The notes under the pieces: generated by a model
What the model was told of the DNA's origin: nothing
Database searches by the model: none
Seen by the model: the letters and a program-made list of their open reading frames with translations, nothing else
Program-made: the position numbers and the translations under genes
Shown here: positions 17,465 to 26,650 of the stretch, in pieces
Position numbering within the stretch: the first letter of the stretch is position 1
Layout of the letters: each line of letters opens with the position of its first letter
DNA from: BS150m-G50 sp964517435
Lineage (GTDB): Bacteria; CAIWAD01; BS150m-G50
Direction: 5' to 3'
DNA length: 49,643 nt
Assembly (NCBI GenBank): GCA_964517435.1
Contig: CAZFEC010000021.1
Location: forward strand, 1 to 49,643

Positions 17465-20400
17465 ATGCGCGTATGGATATTGCTGTTGGCGTTGCCGGCA
17501 CTCCTGCGGGCGGGTTTTGTCGATGTAACTCAGGAGGCCTTCGACTGTGCCCCCGGTGAACTGGCGGGCGCCCATAGCGTTTCCTGGCCTGATCTCAACG
17601 GCGACGGTTGGCCGGACCTGTTTCTCAGCCCCTGTTACTTCTATCTCAACAACAGCGATGGCACTTTCACCCTTCGGGATCCCGCCGATATCTCCGGCGT
17701 CATCACCTGGGCCGGACAGCACCGGGCCGCCTTCGCCGATGCCGACAGCGACGGCGACCTCGACTTCGTACTGGCCTCCCACAACATCACCACGACCGGG
17801 GCCGACGCCTATTGCTACTATTTCGAGAACCTGGGACCTCCCGAATATCTGTTCGCCGGTGAAATCATCTACACTTTTCCCCTCTATGTCCGCGCCGGTC
17901 AACCGCTCTTCCTGGACGGCGATGCAGATGGCGATTATGAAATCTACCTGTCCATGTTCGGCAACTGGGAACCCTACGCGATCGGAACCGATCGCTATTT
18001 CGAATTGGATGGAGAGGGCAGCTGGCAGGATGTCACCGAGACCCGCCTGCCGCAGTTGGCGGATACTTTCTATCGCCGGCCCGCCCGCGGCTGCAACGCC
18101 TGCGACTACGACAACGATTTCGACATCGACATCTTCGTTCCCAATTACGGCATCTCCTACTCCGAGTCCTGGTACAACATGCTCTGGCAAAACGACGGCA
18201 GCGGCCTGTTCACCGACTACGCCGAGGAAGCCGATGTGCAGATCGAACCGCACGGCCGCTACGGAATCGGGCTGGCCAGCGGCGCCGCCTTCGGCGATTG
18301 GAACAGCGACGGCTGGTTTGATCTCTGTGTCGGCAACATTCACGGCTGGGCGGCGCTGTACATCAACAACCGGGACGGAACCTTCACCAATGAGACCGAG
18401 GGTTCCGGCCTGCCCACCACCGGTGCGGAAAAACAGTGGCACAACACCTCCTGGACCGATTACGACAACGACGGCGATCCCGACCTCTTCCTGACCCAGT
18501 GGTACGGCGACCAGGGTTTTGTGGATTATCTCTACCGGAACGAGGCACCGGTTGACCCCGGGTCCTTCAGCGAAGTATCCCAGGAACTGGGTTTCAACTG
18601 GAACCAGGAGTTCAATGACATCGGCGGTATGGCCCACGCTGATTACGACCGTGACGGCGACCTGGACATCTGCTTCTACACTTACGCCCAGGGCCAGACC
18701 GGCAACTATCTCTTTCGCAACGACCTGGCGGAGGAGGATAACCACTGGCTTGTTCTCAGCCTCGCGGGCAACGGGACCAGCTGCGGCCTGACCGCACTGG
18801 GTGCGCAGGCGCGTGTCTATTTCCCGGATGGCGCCGTTTCCGGTGTCCGTCAGGTGGAATCCACCACCTCCGACGAATCGATGCATATGCATCCCCTGCA
18901 TTTCGGATTGGGTGAGCAGGTGGAGTTCCACCAGATCGAAGTGCGCTGGCTGGACGGCACTACCGAGTACTGGGATTTCCAGTCTCTCGGCGGAACCGTA
19001 GATCAATGGTTCACCCTTGAACAGGGAAGCGGATCACCGCTTTCCACGATTCTGCACGTGGATATCTCCAACGAGGGAGTAGAAGACGGCTCACCGGCGC
19101 ATCCCTTCAACACCATTCAGGAGGGCATCGATGCCGCGGCCACCGGTTATCTAATACTGATCCATCCGGGCAGTTACGAAGAGAACCTGAGCTTGAGCAA
19201 CCTGGGCGTGACTCTCTCCGGCGCCGGCGGCGAGGCGGCACCAGTGATCGACGGTGGCGGAGCCGGCAGCGTGGTTGCCATCAGCGGGGGTGACAATGAA
19301 GTCAGACTGAATCGATTGATTTTGACCGGAGGTGAAGCGACAGGCGGCGGCGCGATCTTCGGGAGTGATTGCAATCTGAAGATCTTCAATCTGCTGATTC
19401 ACGCCAACAGCGCCGGTTACGGCGGAGGGATCGCGTTGCTCAATTCCACAATCCTGGAAGCGGAGCACTGTACTTTCGTCAACAATAGTGCAGAGAGTGG
19501 TGGAGCCTTGTGTGTCGAAGGAAGTTCCGGTGCGTCCATCATTAATGCTCTGATCTGGGATAACACATCGCCTGCGGTTTTCGAAAATAACGGTATAGTT
19601 GAGATCACCTACTCCGACATCCAGGGCGGTTGGGAAGGGGAGGGCAACCTGGAGCTGATCCCCCGGTTCGTGGATCCGGAAGGCGCCGACTACCATCTGA
19701 TGAATTTCAGTCCCTGCCTCGGTGCCGGCAGCTCCGCTTTTCAGAGCCACAGCGATCTGGATGGAGCTGTGCGTCCGGCTCCGGCCGGGTCGTCTCCTGA
19801 TCTGGGCGCCTGCGAGAACAGCCGGGCGCAGGCGGCCCCGTCAACACTGCATGTGAGTGTAGACGGTTCGGATGAAACGGGCGACGGTTCCGAGACGAAT
19901 CCGCTGCGTACGATTCAACACGCCCTCAACCTGGCGATCGGCGAAGATACCGTTCTGGTCCATCCAGGCACTTACCCGGAGCAACTGGATTTTCTGGGCA
20001 AACCGACAACGGTGGCTTCGCTCTTCCTGATCACCTGTGATCCCGCTTATATCCGGGAGACCGTGGTCGACGGCGGTCAGAGTGGTTCGGTGGTGCTTAT
20101 CAACACCAACGAGACGGCGGCCTCGATTCTCTGTGGTTTGACGATCACGGGCGGGTCGGCACCCACCGGCGGCGGGATCTATTGCAGCGGGGCCACGCCA
20201 CTGCTCCACAACCTGGTTCTCTACGGCAATTACGCCAGCGGCAGCGGGAGTGGGCTGTTCTGCATTAATGCCGCGCCGTTGTTGTACAATGTGAACGTAG
20301 TGGATAACAGCGGTGGCAACTGCGGCGGAATCACCTGCCTGGCTTCCGAAATCGACATCATCAATTCCATCATCCGTGACAATGAGCTCCTGCAGATCAT

Positions 20401-20941
20401 GATCTACTCCGGCGAGGTGAATGTCTTCTACAGCAATGTGGTGGGTGGCTGGACCGGCGAGGGCAATGTGGATGTCAATCCCCTCTTCGCCGATGCGGCC
20501 GGCGGCAACTACTCGCTCCTGGACGGTTCACCCTGTATCGATGCCGGCGTCGCCTTTCTGGAGCATGACGGCGAAGTGTTGCTGGACCTGTCGCCGGCTG
20601 AATACTACGGTGCCGCTCCCGACATGGGCGCTCTGGAATGGGACCCCCTGCAGCCGGTAGCGGGGACGGACGTCGAACCGCTCACCTGCGGACTGTCCTG
20701 CTATCCCAATCCCTTCAATTCGTTAACAACTCTTGACTACACCCTGAACCGGGCAGCCTGGGTGGAACTGGAAGTCTTCGATCTCCTCGGTCGTCGCGTA
20801 TGCAGCCTGGTGAATGCGCGGCAGGAAGCCGGCCGTTATACCGTAACCTTCGACGGCAGGGATCTGGCCAGCGGCCTCTATTTCTACATCCTGAAGACGG
20901 AGGAGCAGCAGCTGAACCGCAAAATGGTGCTGTTGAAGTAA
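17465..20941 (+). CDS. Secreted VCBS/FG-GAP - ASPIC/UnbV - beta-helix protein with type IX secretion sorting domain
   Basis: Giant surface protein of 1,158 residues. The start at 17465 follows a GAGGGGGG stretch and gives a signal peptide (MRVWILLLALPALLRAGFVD). Residues up to about 420 contain FG-GAP/VCBS calcium-binding repeats (DLNGDGWPDLFLS, DADSDGDLDFVLA, DYDNDGDPDLFLT, DYDRDGDLDICFY), the likely beta-propeller. An ASPIC/UnbV-type module follows (ALGAQARVYFPDG to IEVRWLDGTTEYW). Two pectate-lyase-like parallel beta-helix segments come next, each opening with a similar phrase (HPFNTIQEGIDAA and NPLRTIQHALNLA) and ending in a DLGACE/DMGALE element. The end is a type IX sorting domain (LSCYPNPFNSLTTLDY, LLGRRVCSL, SGLYFYILKT, KMVLLK). 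No enzyme activity can be assigned; adhesion or polysaccharide binding is plausible. Confidence 0.85.
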   Translation: MRVWILLLALPALLRAGFVDVTQEAFDCAPGELAGAHSVSWPDLNGDGWPDLFLSPCYFYLNNSDGTFTLRDPADISGVITWAGQHRAAFADADSDGDLDFVLASHNITTTGADAYCYYFENLGPPEYLFAGEIIYTFPLYVRAGQPLFLDGDADGDYEIYLSMFGNWEPYAIGTDRYFELDGEGSWQDVTETRLPQLADTFYRRPARGCNACDYDNDFDIDIFVPNYGISYSESWYNMLWQNDGSGLFTDYAEEADVQIEPHGRYGIGLASGAAFGDWNSDGWFDLCVGNIHGWAALYINNRDGTFTNETEGSGLPTTGAEKQWHNTSWTDYDNDGDPDLFLTQWYGDQGFVDYLYRNEAPVDPGSFSEVSQELGFNWNQEFNDIGGMAHADYDRDGDLDICFYTYAQGQTGNYLFRNDLAEEDNHWLVLSLAGNGTSCGLTALGAQARVYFPDGAVSGVRQVESTTSDESMHMHPLHFGLGEQVEFHQIEVRWLDGTTEYWDFQSLGGTVDQWFTLEQGSGSPLSTILHVDISNEGVEDGSPAHPFNTIQEGIDAAATGYLILIHPGSYEENLSLSNLGVTLSGAGGEAAPVIDGGGAGSVVAISGGDNEVRLNRLILTGGEATGGGAIFGSDCNLKIFNLLIHANSAGYGGGIALLNSTILEAEHCTFVNNSAESGGALCVEGSSGASIINALIWDNTSPAVFENNGIVEITYSDIQGGWEGEGNLELIPRFVDPEGADYHLMNFSPCLGAGSSAFQSHSDLDGAVRPAPAGSSPDLGACENSRAQAAPSTLHVSVDGSDETGDGSETNPLRTIQHALNLAIGEDTVLVHPGTYPEQLDFLGKPTTVASLFLITCDPAYIRETVVDGGQSGSVVLINTNETAASILCGLTITGGSAPTGGGIYCSGATPLLHNLVLYGNYASGSGSGLFCINAAPLLYNVNVVDNSGGNCGGITCLASEIDIINSIIRDNELLQIMIYSGEVNVFYSNVVGGWTGEGNVDVNPLFADAAGGNYSLLDGSPCIDAGVAFLEHDGEVLLDLSPAEYYGAAPDMGALEWDPLQPVAGTDVEPLTCGLSCYPNPFNSLTTLDYTLNRAAWVELEVFDLLGRRVCSLVNARQEAGRYTVTFDGRDLASGLYFYILKTEEQQLNRKMVLLK

Positions 20942-20971
20942 CTCAAGTCGCGAATCCCGATGCTATCCAGG

Positions 20972-20997
20972 AGGGCGCACGTGTGGCGCCCTTTTTG
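20972..20997 (+). terminator. Intrinsic terminator of the 17465 gene
   Basis: The stem AGGGCGC at 20972-20978 pairs with GCGCCCT at 20986-20992 around a 7-base loop. A run of five T follows. Confidence 0.85.
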
Positions 20998-21082
20998 ACT
21001 TGGATCGACTTACGACACCGGCTTGCCGGGCGGACGGGAAATAACTATCTTCTGTCTGAAACTCTTAAAAAGGAGGTGAGCC

Positions 21083-21742
21083 ATGAGGGTGATTCTGTTG
21101 ATGCTGTTTCTGCTGCCGGTAGCCGTAGATTGTGCAGGGGAGGAGGTGCGTATGAAGCTTGTCGAACCGATGCTCAACAGCGATGTCTCCCTGGAAGAGT
21201 GCCTGGCCGGACGTCGCTCCCACCGGGACTATTCCGAGGAACCGCTGACGCTGGCGGAAGTCTCCCAGCTGTTGTGGGCCGCCCAGGGTCTCACGGCGGA
21301 GTGGGGCGGCCGTACCGCGCCCTCGGCCGGTGCTCTCTACCCTCTGGAGCTGTACCTCATCGCCGGCGATGTCACGAACCTGCCCGCCGGCGTCTACCGC
21401 TATGAGTCGCAGGAACATGAGCTGATCAACCTGGCGGCGGGGGACCAGCGGAACGCATTGGCCGAAGCCGCGCTGGGGCAGCGGGCGATCAGCTGCGGCG
21501 CAATCGATATCGTCATCGCGGCCGTCTACCAGCGTACCACCGGGAAATACAGTGACCGCGGTATCCAGTATGTGCACCAGGAAAGCGGTCACGCCGCGCA
21601 GAACATCTGCCTGCAGGCGACCGCGCTGAATCTCGGCACCGTCACCATCGGCGCCTTCTACGAGGAGGAGGTGACCAGACTGCTCCAGTTGCCGCCGGAG
21701 ACTACGCCGCTCTACATCCTGCCGGTGGGCAGACTGCCCTGA
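21083..21742 (+). CDS. SagB/ThcOx-type nitroreductase-fold dehydrogenase with N-terminal signal peptide
   Basis: Protein of 219 residues of the FMN-dependent nitroreductase superfamily, SagB branch. The start has an excellent AAGGAGGTGAGCC ribosome site. The family opening RRSHRDYSEEPLTLAEVSQLLWAAQG is partly visible as RRSHRDYSEEPLTL, followed by TAPSAGALYPLELYL, GVYRYE and ALNLGTVTIGAFYEEEV. The first 18 residues (MRVILLMLFLLPVAVDCA) form a signal peptide, so the enzyme probably works outside the cytoplasm. SagB proteins often oxidise azolines in peptide natural products, but no cyclodehydratase or precursor gene is adjacent, so the substrate is unknown. The next gene, the kinase, starts 225 bases later. 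Confidence 0.85.
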   Translation: MRVILLMLFLLPVAVDCAGEEVRMKLVEPMLNSDVSLEECLAGRRSHRDYSEEPLTLAEVSQLLWAAQGLTAEWGGRTAPSAGALYPLELYLIAGDVTNLPAGVYRYESQEHELINLAAGDQRNALAEAALGQRAISCGAIDIVIAAVYQRTTGKYSDRGIQYVHQESGHAAQNICLQATALNLGTVTIGAFYEEEVTRLLQLPPETTPLYILPVGRLP

Positions 21743-21901
21743 AACGAATGCCGCCTGGATTACCGCCGCAGTTACCGGCGTCCGCCTACTCCTCTCACCT
21801 CCGATCCCCTCTGATACCGGAGTGGATTAACTCCGCATTACTACGGCAAAATCTCATTCCTTTCCGTAAGGTACAGGCTCGCTCCACGCACCAGGATCTC
21901 G

Positions 21902-21907
21902 TATAAT
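21902..21907 (+). promoter_or_regulatory. Possible -10 element before the histidine kinase gene
   Basis: A perfect TATAAT lies 61 bases before the kinase ATG. No good -35 hexamer is found 16-18 bases upstream, so this is only suggestive. The rest of 21743-21967 shows no clear terminator or other element. Confidence 0.3.
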
Positions 21908-21967
21908 CAGCATCATTATCTGACGATAACAAAAGTATCAGAAACCGCTGGTAAACCGGGAACAGCC

Positions 21968-24739
21968 ATGCTTAAATCTCTGCGGGAACCGATAAACCGA
22001 CGCATCATCTGGCTGGTAGTGAGCTTCCTGCTCGCACTGGGAACGATCATGATCGCTACCGAGATCAGCCGCATCACCACCCGGAATCTGGACGGCGTGC
22101 TGGCTAACCAGCAATCGCGGCGCTCCCTGGCCGAAGTGATTCTCCACGATCTCCAGCATATCGAGCTGGAGGTGATTCATCTCTCTCTGGCCGAGGAGCC
22201 GGGTGAGATCCCCGTGCCGGAGCTGAACATCGGTCACTCCATCACCGAGATCCGGGGCGTGCTCAAAGTGCTGCAGCAGGGCGGCGAGTTCGAATACACC
22301 GTGCCGGTTAATTTCCCGGATGTGGATGAGATCAAGCAGTCCCTGCAGTTCTATCCACCCTACGCGAGATCGGGTTATGTCATCGAAGTGCTGAACCTGA
22401 CTCCCCGGATGCGGGAGTTGGAGAGATTGATCCGGTGTCTCGGTGAGGAGGTGCGGGCGAACTTTGAGTCCGGTGGTGCCGTTCCCCGGATTGGCCTCGA
22501 TTCCCAGCTGATGAAGCAGATCGGCGCCATGCTGCAGAGTTCCCGTGAGAGCGCCAACAAGATTTATTACACCAGTTCCCTCGAAATTGAACGCCGGACG
22601 CAGAAGCATCGGCAAACGCTGCGGACCGTGATGATCGTGCGGTACGCACTCTCCGCTCTGGTGGCGCTGTTCGGGCTGGTCCTCTCCGCCCTGATTATCC
22701 GTCGGATCAGCGCGATTATGCAGGAGAGGCGACGGGCGAGAAGTTCGCTGCAGGAAGCCTTGGACAATACCGAACGGATCCTGGAGGCGATGCCTTTCGG
22801 TGTGGCTATCATCAGGAAGAACCGGAAAATCATCAGTGTCAACGATGCTGCCCTGAGGATTCTGAAGCGTACCCGGGAGGAGCTGCTGGGAAAACGCTGC
22901 CATGAAGTACTCTGTCCCACGCAGCGAGATAAATGTCCGGTTTGGGATCTGGGAGAGGAAGTCGACAGCTGTGAATGGATACTGATCGGTCCCAATCAGG
23001 AGAAGATCCCTTGCGTGAAAACTGCCCTGCCGATTGAGCTCGATGGTGAAGAGGTGCTGCTGGAAGCCTTTGTGGATATCTCGCAACAGAAGGAAGCACA
23101 GGGAGCGTTGGCCGAATCCAACCGGAAACTGGAACTCTCAATCGAACAGGCGCAGCAACTGACGCAGGAAGCCGAAGCCGCCAACGCCGCCAAGAGTATG
23201 TTCCTGGCCAATATGAGTCACGAAATCCGGACCCCGATTACCGCGATCGTCGGTTACTCCGATCTGATGAACCGGCCCGGTTTGTCCGTGGCGGAGCAGG
23301 CGGAATGGTCCGAGCTGATCAGTCATAACGCCAGACAGCTGATGGTTCTCGTCAACGACATCCTCGATCTCTCGAAGATCGAGGCGGGTCAATTGGTCTT
23401 AAACCGGGAATTCTGCCGACTCGACGGTCTGCTGGGGGAAGTGGATGCGATGATGTGTTTGCGGGCAGAGCAGAAGGGACTGCGCTTCGACTGTCAGGTC
23501 GGTACACCGGTGCCCCTGGAGATCGAATCTGACGGTCCCCGCCTGCGTCAGATCCTGCTCAACCTGTTGAGCAATGCCGTCAAGTTCACCGACACCGGTT
23601 CCGTGACGCTGACGGCGAGGGGGCGGGATCTCCCGGGGGGTATGTACGAGCTCTGCCTGGAGGTTATAGACAGCGGCATCGGTATCGAACCGGAGCAGCT
23701 CGAGAAGATGTTCCAATCCTTCACGCAGGTGCACGACAACACACTACGTGAATACGGTGGTACCGGTCTTGGTCTGGATATCGCACGCCGTCTGGCGGAA
23801 GGACTGGGAGGCGAGCTGACGGCGGATTCGACTCCCGGCCGGGGCAGCTCCTTCCTGCTGCGGTTGCCGTTGCGGGAGTTGGAGCGGCGCGGGACGTTGG
23901 CACCTGGTCCGGTCGCGGATGCGACGCGACCGCAATCGGGTCAGGAACCTGCCCTGCCGGATTTCACGGGCCGCCGTCTGCTGGTGGTCGAGGATGGTGT
24001 TGACAATCAGCGCATCATCAGGTACTTCCTGGAGGAGACCGGTGCCGCGGTGGAGCTGGTCGAGAACGGAGCGCTGGGAGTGGAAGCGGTCCTGGCAGCG
24101 GCTGCGAGCGGTTCTCCCTTCGATCTGGTGCTGATGGACATGCGCATGCCGGTAATGGACGGTTACGAGGCGACCGCCAGGTTGCGTAAGCATGGTATGA
24201 CGATCCCGATCATCGCCCTGACCGCTCATGCGATGTCGGATGACCGCCACAAAACGATGGAAGCCGGTTGTTCCGATTATCTGACCAAGCCGATTATCCA
24301 GGCTGAGTTCTACAGCGCGCTGCGGAAGCATCTCCCGTCTGCTCCCGTTTCCCGTCCGGCGGCGGGAACGGTCGAGGATGTTACACCGGCTGTCAGCAGC
24401 CCGCCGGATGCCACCACGACCGGACGCATTCTGTCCACCAAACATGACGACGCAAAGTTCGCGCCGCTGCTGCAGCAGTTCCTGGCGGGAATTCCGGCTA
24501 TGATCGCCGCCCTGCGGGATGCGATGGCGGCCAACGACCTCGAAGAGGTGCGCACGCTCACCCATCGTCTGAAGGGCAGCGGCAGCAGTTATGGTTTTCC
24601 GGTGATCACGGAACAGGCCAGAAACTGCGAGCAGCCACTGCGCGAAGGGGGCGGACTTGAAGAGATAGAGGAGCAATTCGAGGAACTGCTCACTACACTG
24701 GCGGCGGTTTCGTTTACGGAGGCGGAGATCAATGACTGA
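21968..24739 (+). CDS. Membrane hybrid sensor histidine kinase (PAS-HisKA-HATPase-REC-HPt)
   Basis: Protein of 923 residues holding a complete phosphorelay. Two membrane segments (about residues 12-32 and 221-244) enclose a roughly 190-residue extracytoplasmic sensor region. A PAS domain with a Cys-rich patch (KRCHEVLCPTQRDKCPVWD, about 300-318) is followed by a coiled coil. The phospho-accepting H418 is in NMSHEIRTPITAIVGYS. The ATPase boxes are LLNLLSNAVKFTD, DSGIGI and GGTGLGLDIARRLAE. A receiver domain has D724 in VLMDMRMPVMDG with TKP further on. A C-terminal HPt domain has H866 in LTHRLKGSGSSYG. The stop overlaps the start of the response regulator by 8 bases. The signal is unknown; the cysteines suggest redox, metal or heme sensing, but this is inference. 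Confidence 0.93.
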   Translation: MLKSLREPINRRIIWLVVSFLLALGTIMIATEISRITTRNLDGVLANQQSRRSLAEVILHDLQHIELEVIHLSLAEEPGEIPVPELNIGHSITEIRGVLKVLQQGGEFEYTVPVNFPDVDEIKQSLQFYPPYARSGYVIEVLNLTPRMRELERLIRCLGEEVRANFESGGAVPRIGLDSQLMKQIGAMLQSSRESANKIYYTSSLEIERRTQKHRQTLRTVMIVRYALSALVALFGLVLSALIIRRISAIMQERRRARSSLQEALDNTERILEAMPFGVAIIRKNRKIISVNDAALRILKRTREELLGKRCHEVLCPTQRDKCPVWDLGEEVDSCEWILIGPNQEKIPCVKTALPIELDGEEVLLEAFVDISQQKEAQGALAESNRKLELSIEQAQQLTQEAEAANAAKSMFLANMSHEIRTPITAIVGYSDLMNRPGLSVAEQAEWSELISHNARQLMVLVNDILDLSKIEAGQLVLNREFCRLDGLLGEVDAMMCLRAEQKGLRFDCQVGTPVPLEIESDGPRLRQILLNLLSNAVKFTDTGSVTLTARGRDLPGGMYELCLEVIDSGIGIEPEQLEKMFQSFTQVHDNTLREYGGTGLGLDIARRLAEGLGGELTADSTPGRGSSFLLRLPLRELERRGTLAPGPVADATRPQSGQEPALPDFTGRRLLVVEDGVDNQRIIRYFLEETGAAVELVENGALGVEAVLAAAASGSPFDLVLMDMRMPVMDGYEATARLRKHGMTIPIIALTAHAMSDDRHKTMEAGCSDYLTKPIIQAEFYSALRKHLPSAPVSRPAAGTVEDVTPAVSSPPDATTTGRILSTKHDDAKFAPLLQQFLAGIPAMIAALRDAMAANDLEEVRTLTHRLKGSGSSYGFPVITEQARNCEQPLREGGGLEEIEEQFEELLTTLAAVSFTEAEIND

Positions 24740-25595
24740 ACACTTACCACAGAACCGCACGGTTCTCCTCGCGATCGACGATGATGAAGGCATCCACCAG
24801 CTGCTCGACTATAATCTGGAAGGTGTGGCGGATGAAATCAGGCACGCTCTGAACGGCCGGCAGGGATTGAAACTGGCGCTCGAATACAAACCGGATGTCA
24901 TCCTGCTCGATATCGACATGCCGGATCTGGACGGCATTCAGGTGGCGCGGCAGTTGAAAGAGGTGGATACGACGCGCGACATACCGATCATCTTTCTCAC
25001 CGGCCTGGAGGGCACGGTGCAGCTGGCGCGGGCGCTCGACAGCGGCGGATCCGACTACGTGACCAAACCGTTCGAAGGACTGGAGCTGCAGGCGCGGGTG
25101 CGGGTGGCGCTCCGGGTCAAAAGGTTGATCGACCTGCTCAAAACGCATGGCCAGGTGGACCTCCTCTCCGGGCTGGCGAACCGCGAGGTTTTCGACCGTG
25201 ATGTCGCCGTGGCCTGGTCCGCCGGAGAAAGGGATGGCGGCGAGCTGGCGCTGCTGATGCTCAGGATCGACGGTCTCAAGCGGATCAACGATGAATTCGG
25301 CTTCCAGCATGGCGACGATGTGATCCAGAGCGTGGCGGGACTGCTCCAGGGAGAATCCGGCCAGGTTTTCCGGCTGGCCAGCAGCACCTTCGCGCTGATC
25401 CGCCCCGGCACCGGCGAATCCGAAGCACTGCAACTGCTGGCGTCGCTGCAGGAGCGGATCGGTCAGCTGCGGGTGCCCGGTATCGACGCCGATCGTCCCC
25501 TCACCAGCAGTGCCGGCGCGGTCACGGTCCGGTTTCCCGCCGCCGACGGGATGACGCTGGATAGCTTTGTCGCTAACGCCAAGGCGCAACTCTAG
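24732..25595 (+). CDS. Response regulator with degenerate GGDEF domain
   Basis: Protein of 287 residues, translationally coupled to the hybrid kinase and very likely its phosphorelay output. The receiver domain has acidic D16-D17-D18, phospho-acceptor D60 in ILLDIDMPDLDG, and YVTKPFEG. The second half aligns with GGDEF diguanylate cyclases (VDLLSGLANREVF, RIDGLKRINDEFGFQHGDD), but the signature GGDEF itself reads ASSTF in VFRLASSTFALI. Catalytic c-di-GMP synthesis is therefore not expected. The domain may bind a partner or nucleotide instead. No EAL or HD-GYP domain and no DNA-binding domain is attached. Confidence 0.9.
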   Translation: MTEHLPQNRTVLLAIDDDEGIHQLLDYNLEGVADEIRHALNGRQGLKLALEYKPDVILLDIDMPDLDGIQVARQLKEVDTTRDIPIIFLTGLEGTVQLARALDSGGSDYVTKPFEGLELQARVRVALRVKRLIDLLKTHGQVDLLSGLANREVFDRDVAVAWSAGERDGGELALLMLRIDGLKRINDEFGFQHGDDVIQSVAGLLQGESGQVFRLASSTFALIRPGTGESEALQLLASLQERIGQLRVPGIDADRPLTSSAGAVTVRFPAADGMTLDSFVANAKAQL

Positions 25596-25605
25596 CCGAA
25601 AAACC

Positions 25606-25642
25606 AGGGTCGGACCTTAGTATGTTAGTGTTAATTAATGAG
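25606..25642 (+). repeat. Left terminal inverted repeat of the RAYT element
   Basis: This 37-bp end begins with AGGGTCGGACCT and lies 10 bases after the stop of the response-regulator gene. It matches the reverse complement of 26614-26650 at 29 of 37 positions. Confidence 0.75.
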
Positions 25643-25687
25643 ATATGTAGAAGAATAAGCGCTTTTCAGCCCTTAGAGGCCCCTTTT

Positions 25688-26428
25688 TCAGTGAGAAAAA
25701 GAATCGTAGCGCCCCACATTCTCTTTTAGCAACCAACCATCTTGTACAGCTGAAACTTCTAATTCCCGGTTATAGTAGCTGAATCCCTGAATGCTCTTAA
25801 ACCGTAGGACATGCTCCTTCGATCCAAAGGCAATGCTCTCCGTCCAAAAGGCTTCGCGTTTTAACTGACCATTTCGAAGCTCATCCGCAATCCATCCGCG
25901 ATAAGAGACCTGCATTTCCTCTTCTGAGGTGAATCCCAACAGCTGTGTCAACCTGTCTTTATTCACTATCCTCCATCGATCAGGGGATTGCTGAATTTCT
26001 GCATATCCACAATAATCCCACTGGGATGGATGCTGCACTACTCCTGCTCGAACCATATTTAGATCAATGTATATCAGACATCTCACTAAATGTTTGTCGC
26101 TTCCCACAGAGGTTGCATGATATCTGTCCTCCCAGAATGCACCTTTTCGCTGATGGCGGCGGTTATAAGCTTGAGCTGTCTGGCCAGCAACTAATTGCAT
26201 TGATCTTGAAATCACACCAGGTTTATCGTCCGCAACTAGTAGGTGAATATGGTTTGAAGTAATCATGTAGTTGAGCACCTGTAAGCCCAAGCGCTTCCTT
26301 GCCTGATACAACCACCAAATCCAGTTCCTTCGATCACACTTGAATTTCAACAGCAGCTTCTTATCGTGGCAGCGGTGAGTGATATGCCATATCTGGCCTG
26401 GAACATAGTGTCGATATGCTCGTGGCAT
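25688..26428 (-). CDS. REP-associated tyrosine transposase (RAYT, Y1/IS200-like)
   Basis: Protein of 246 residues of the HUH Y1 transposase superfamily, which cuts and joins single-stranded DNA at hairpin ends. The HUH metal motif is H60-I-H62 in YMITSNHIHLLV. The catalytic tyrosine is probably Y88 in QAYNRRH, followed by GAFWEDRYHATSV and YIDLNMVRAGVV, which are typical RAYT wording. The ATG has an AGGAGG ribosome site 5 bases upstream. The reading frame is intact at normal length. RAYTs are usually single-copy, domesticated genes associated with REP palindromes; here inverted repeats bound the gene instead. Confidence 0.92.
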   Translation of the reverse strand: MPRAYRHYVPGQIWHITHRCHDKKLLLKFKCDRRNWIWWLYQARKRLGLQVLNYMITSNHIHLLVADDKPGVISRSMQLVAGQTAQAYNRRHQRKGAFWEDRYHATSVGSDKHLVRCLIYIDLNMVRAGVVQHPSQWDYCGYAEIQQSPDRWRIVNKDRLTQLLGFTSEEEMQVSYRGWIADELRNGQLKREAFWTESIAFGSKEHVLRFKSIQGFSYYNRELEVSAVQDGWLLKENVGRYDSFSH

Positions 26429-26613
26429 GTCTACCTCCTGCTTAAAAAAACGCTAGGTCACGAGAAAAGTCGAATCCAAGTCCCGCACAATGATCTGCGA
26501 GCAGTGAATCCTAACCTATTTGATGCCGAGACTTAGAAAAAGTTCACCGACCACCGTTTTTCAGGTAAGAAATCTGTGTCTAAGTGAGTGAACCAGCGCG
26601 TATTCAACACTAT

Positions 26614-26650
26614 CTCTTCAATTCACAATACCATGCGCAGGTCCGACCCT
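26614..26650 (-). repeat. Right terminal inverted repeat of the RAYT element
   Basis: This 37-bp end finishes with AGGTCCGACCCT, the exact complement of the outer 12 bases of the left end. It lies 92 bases before the start of the FG-GAP repeat protein gene, so the insertion sits in that gene's promoter region. The rest of 26429-26742 shows only the subterminal inverted repeat already noted. Confidence 0.75.

Larger units (their letters stand above)
25606..26650. mobile_element. 1,045-bp element with 37-bp imperfect terminal inverted repeats around a RAYT transposase
   Basis: The outer 12 bases AGGGTCGGACCT (25606-25617) and AGGTCCGACCCT (26639-26650) are perfect inverted repeats. Aligning the two ends inward gives 29 identical bases out of 37. 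The only gene inside is the minus-strand REP-associated tyrosine transposase. A subterminal inverted repeat, ACTTAGA at 26531-26537 and TCTAAGT at 26579-26585, lies near the right end. No target-site duplication was recognised. The element is AT-richer than its surroundings and lies between the response-regulator gene and the 26743 gene. Confidence 0.75.

Noticed and set aside
17429..19006. Minus-strand ORF of 525 codons opposite the beta-helix gene
   Set aside because: It is antisense to a strongly supported secreted protein; the repetitive GC-rich sequence keeps the opposite frame open by chance.
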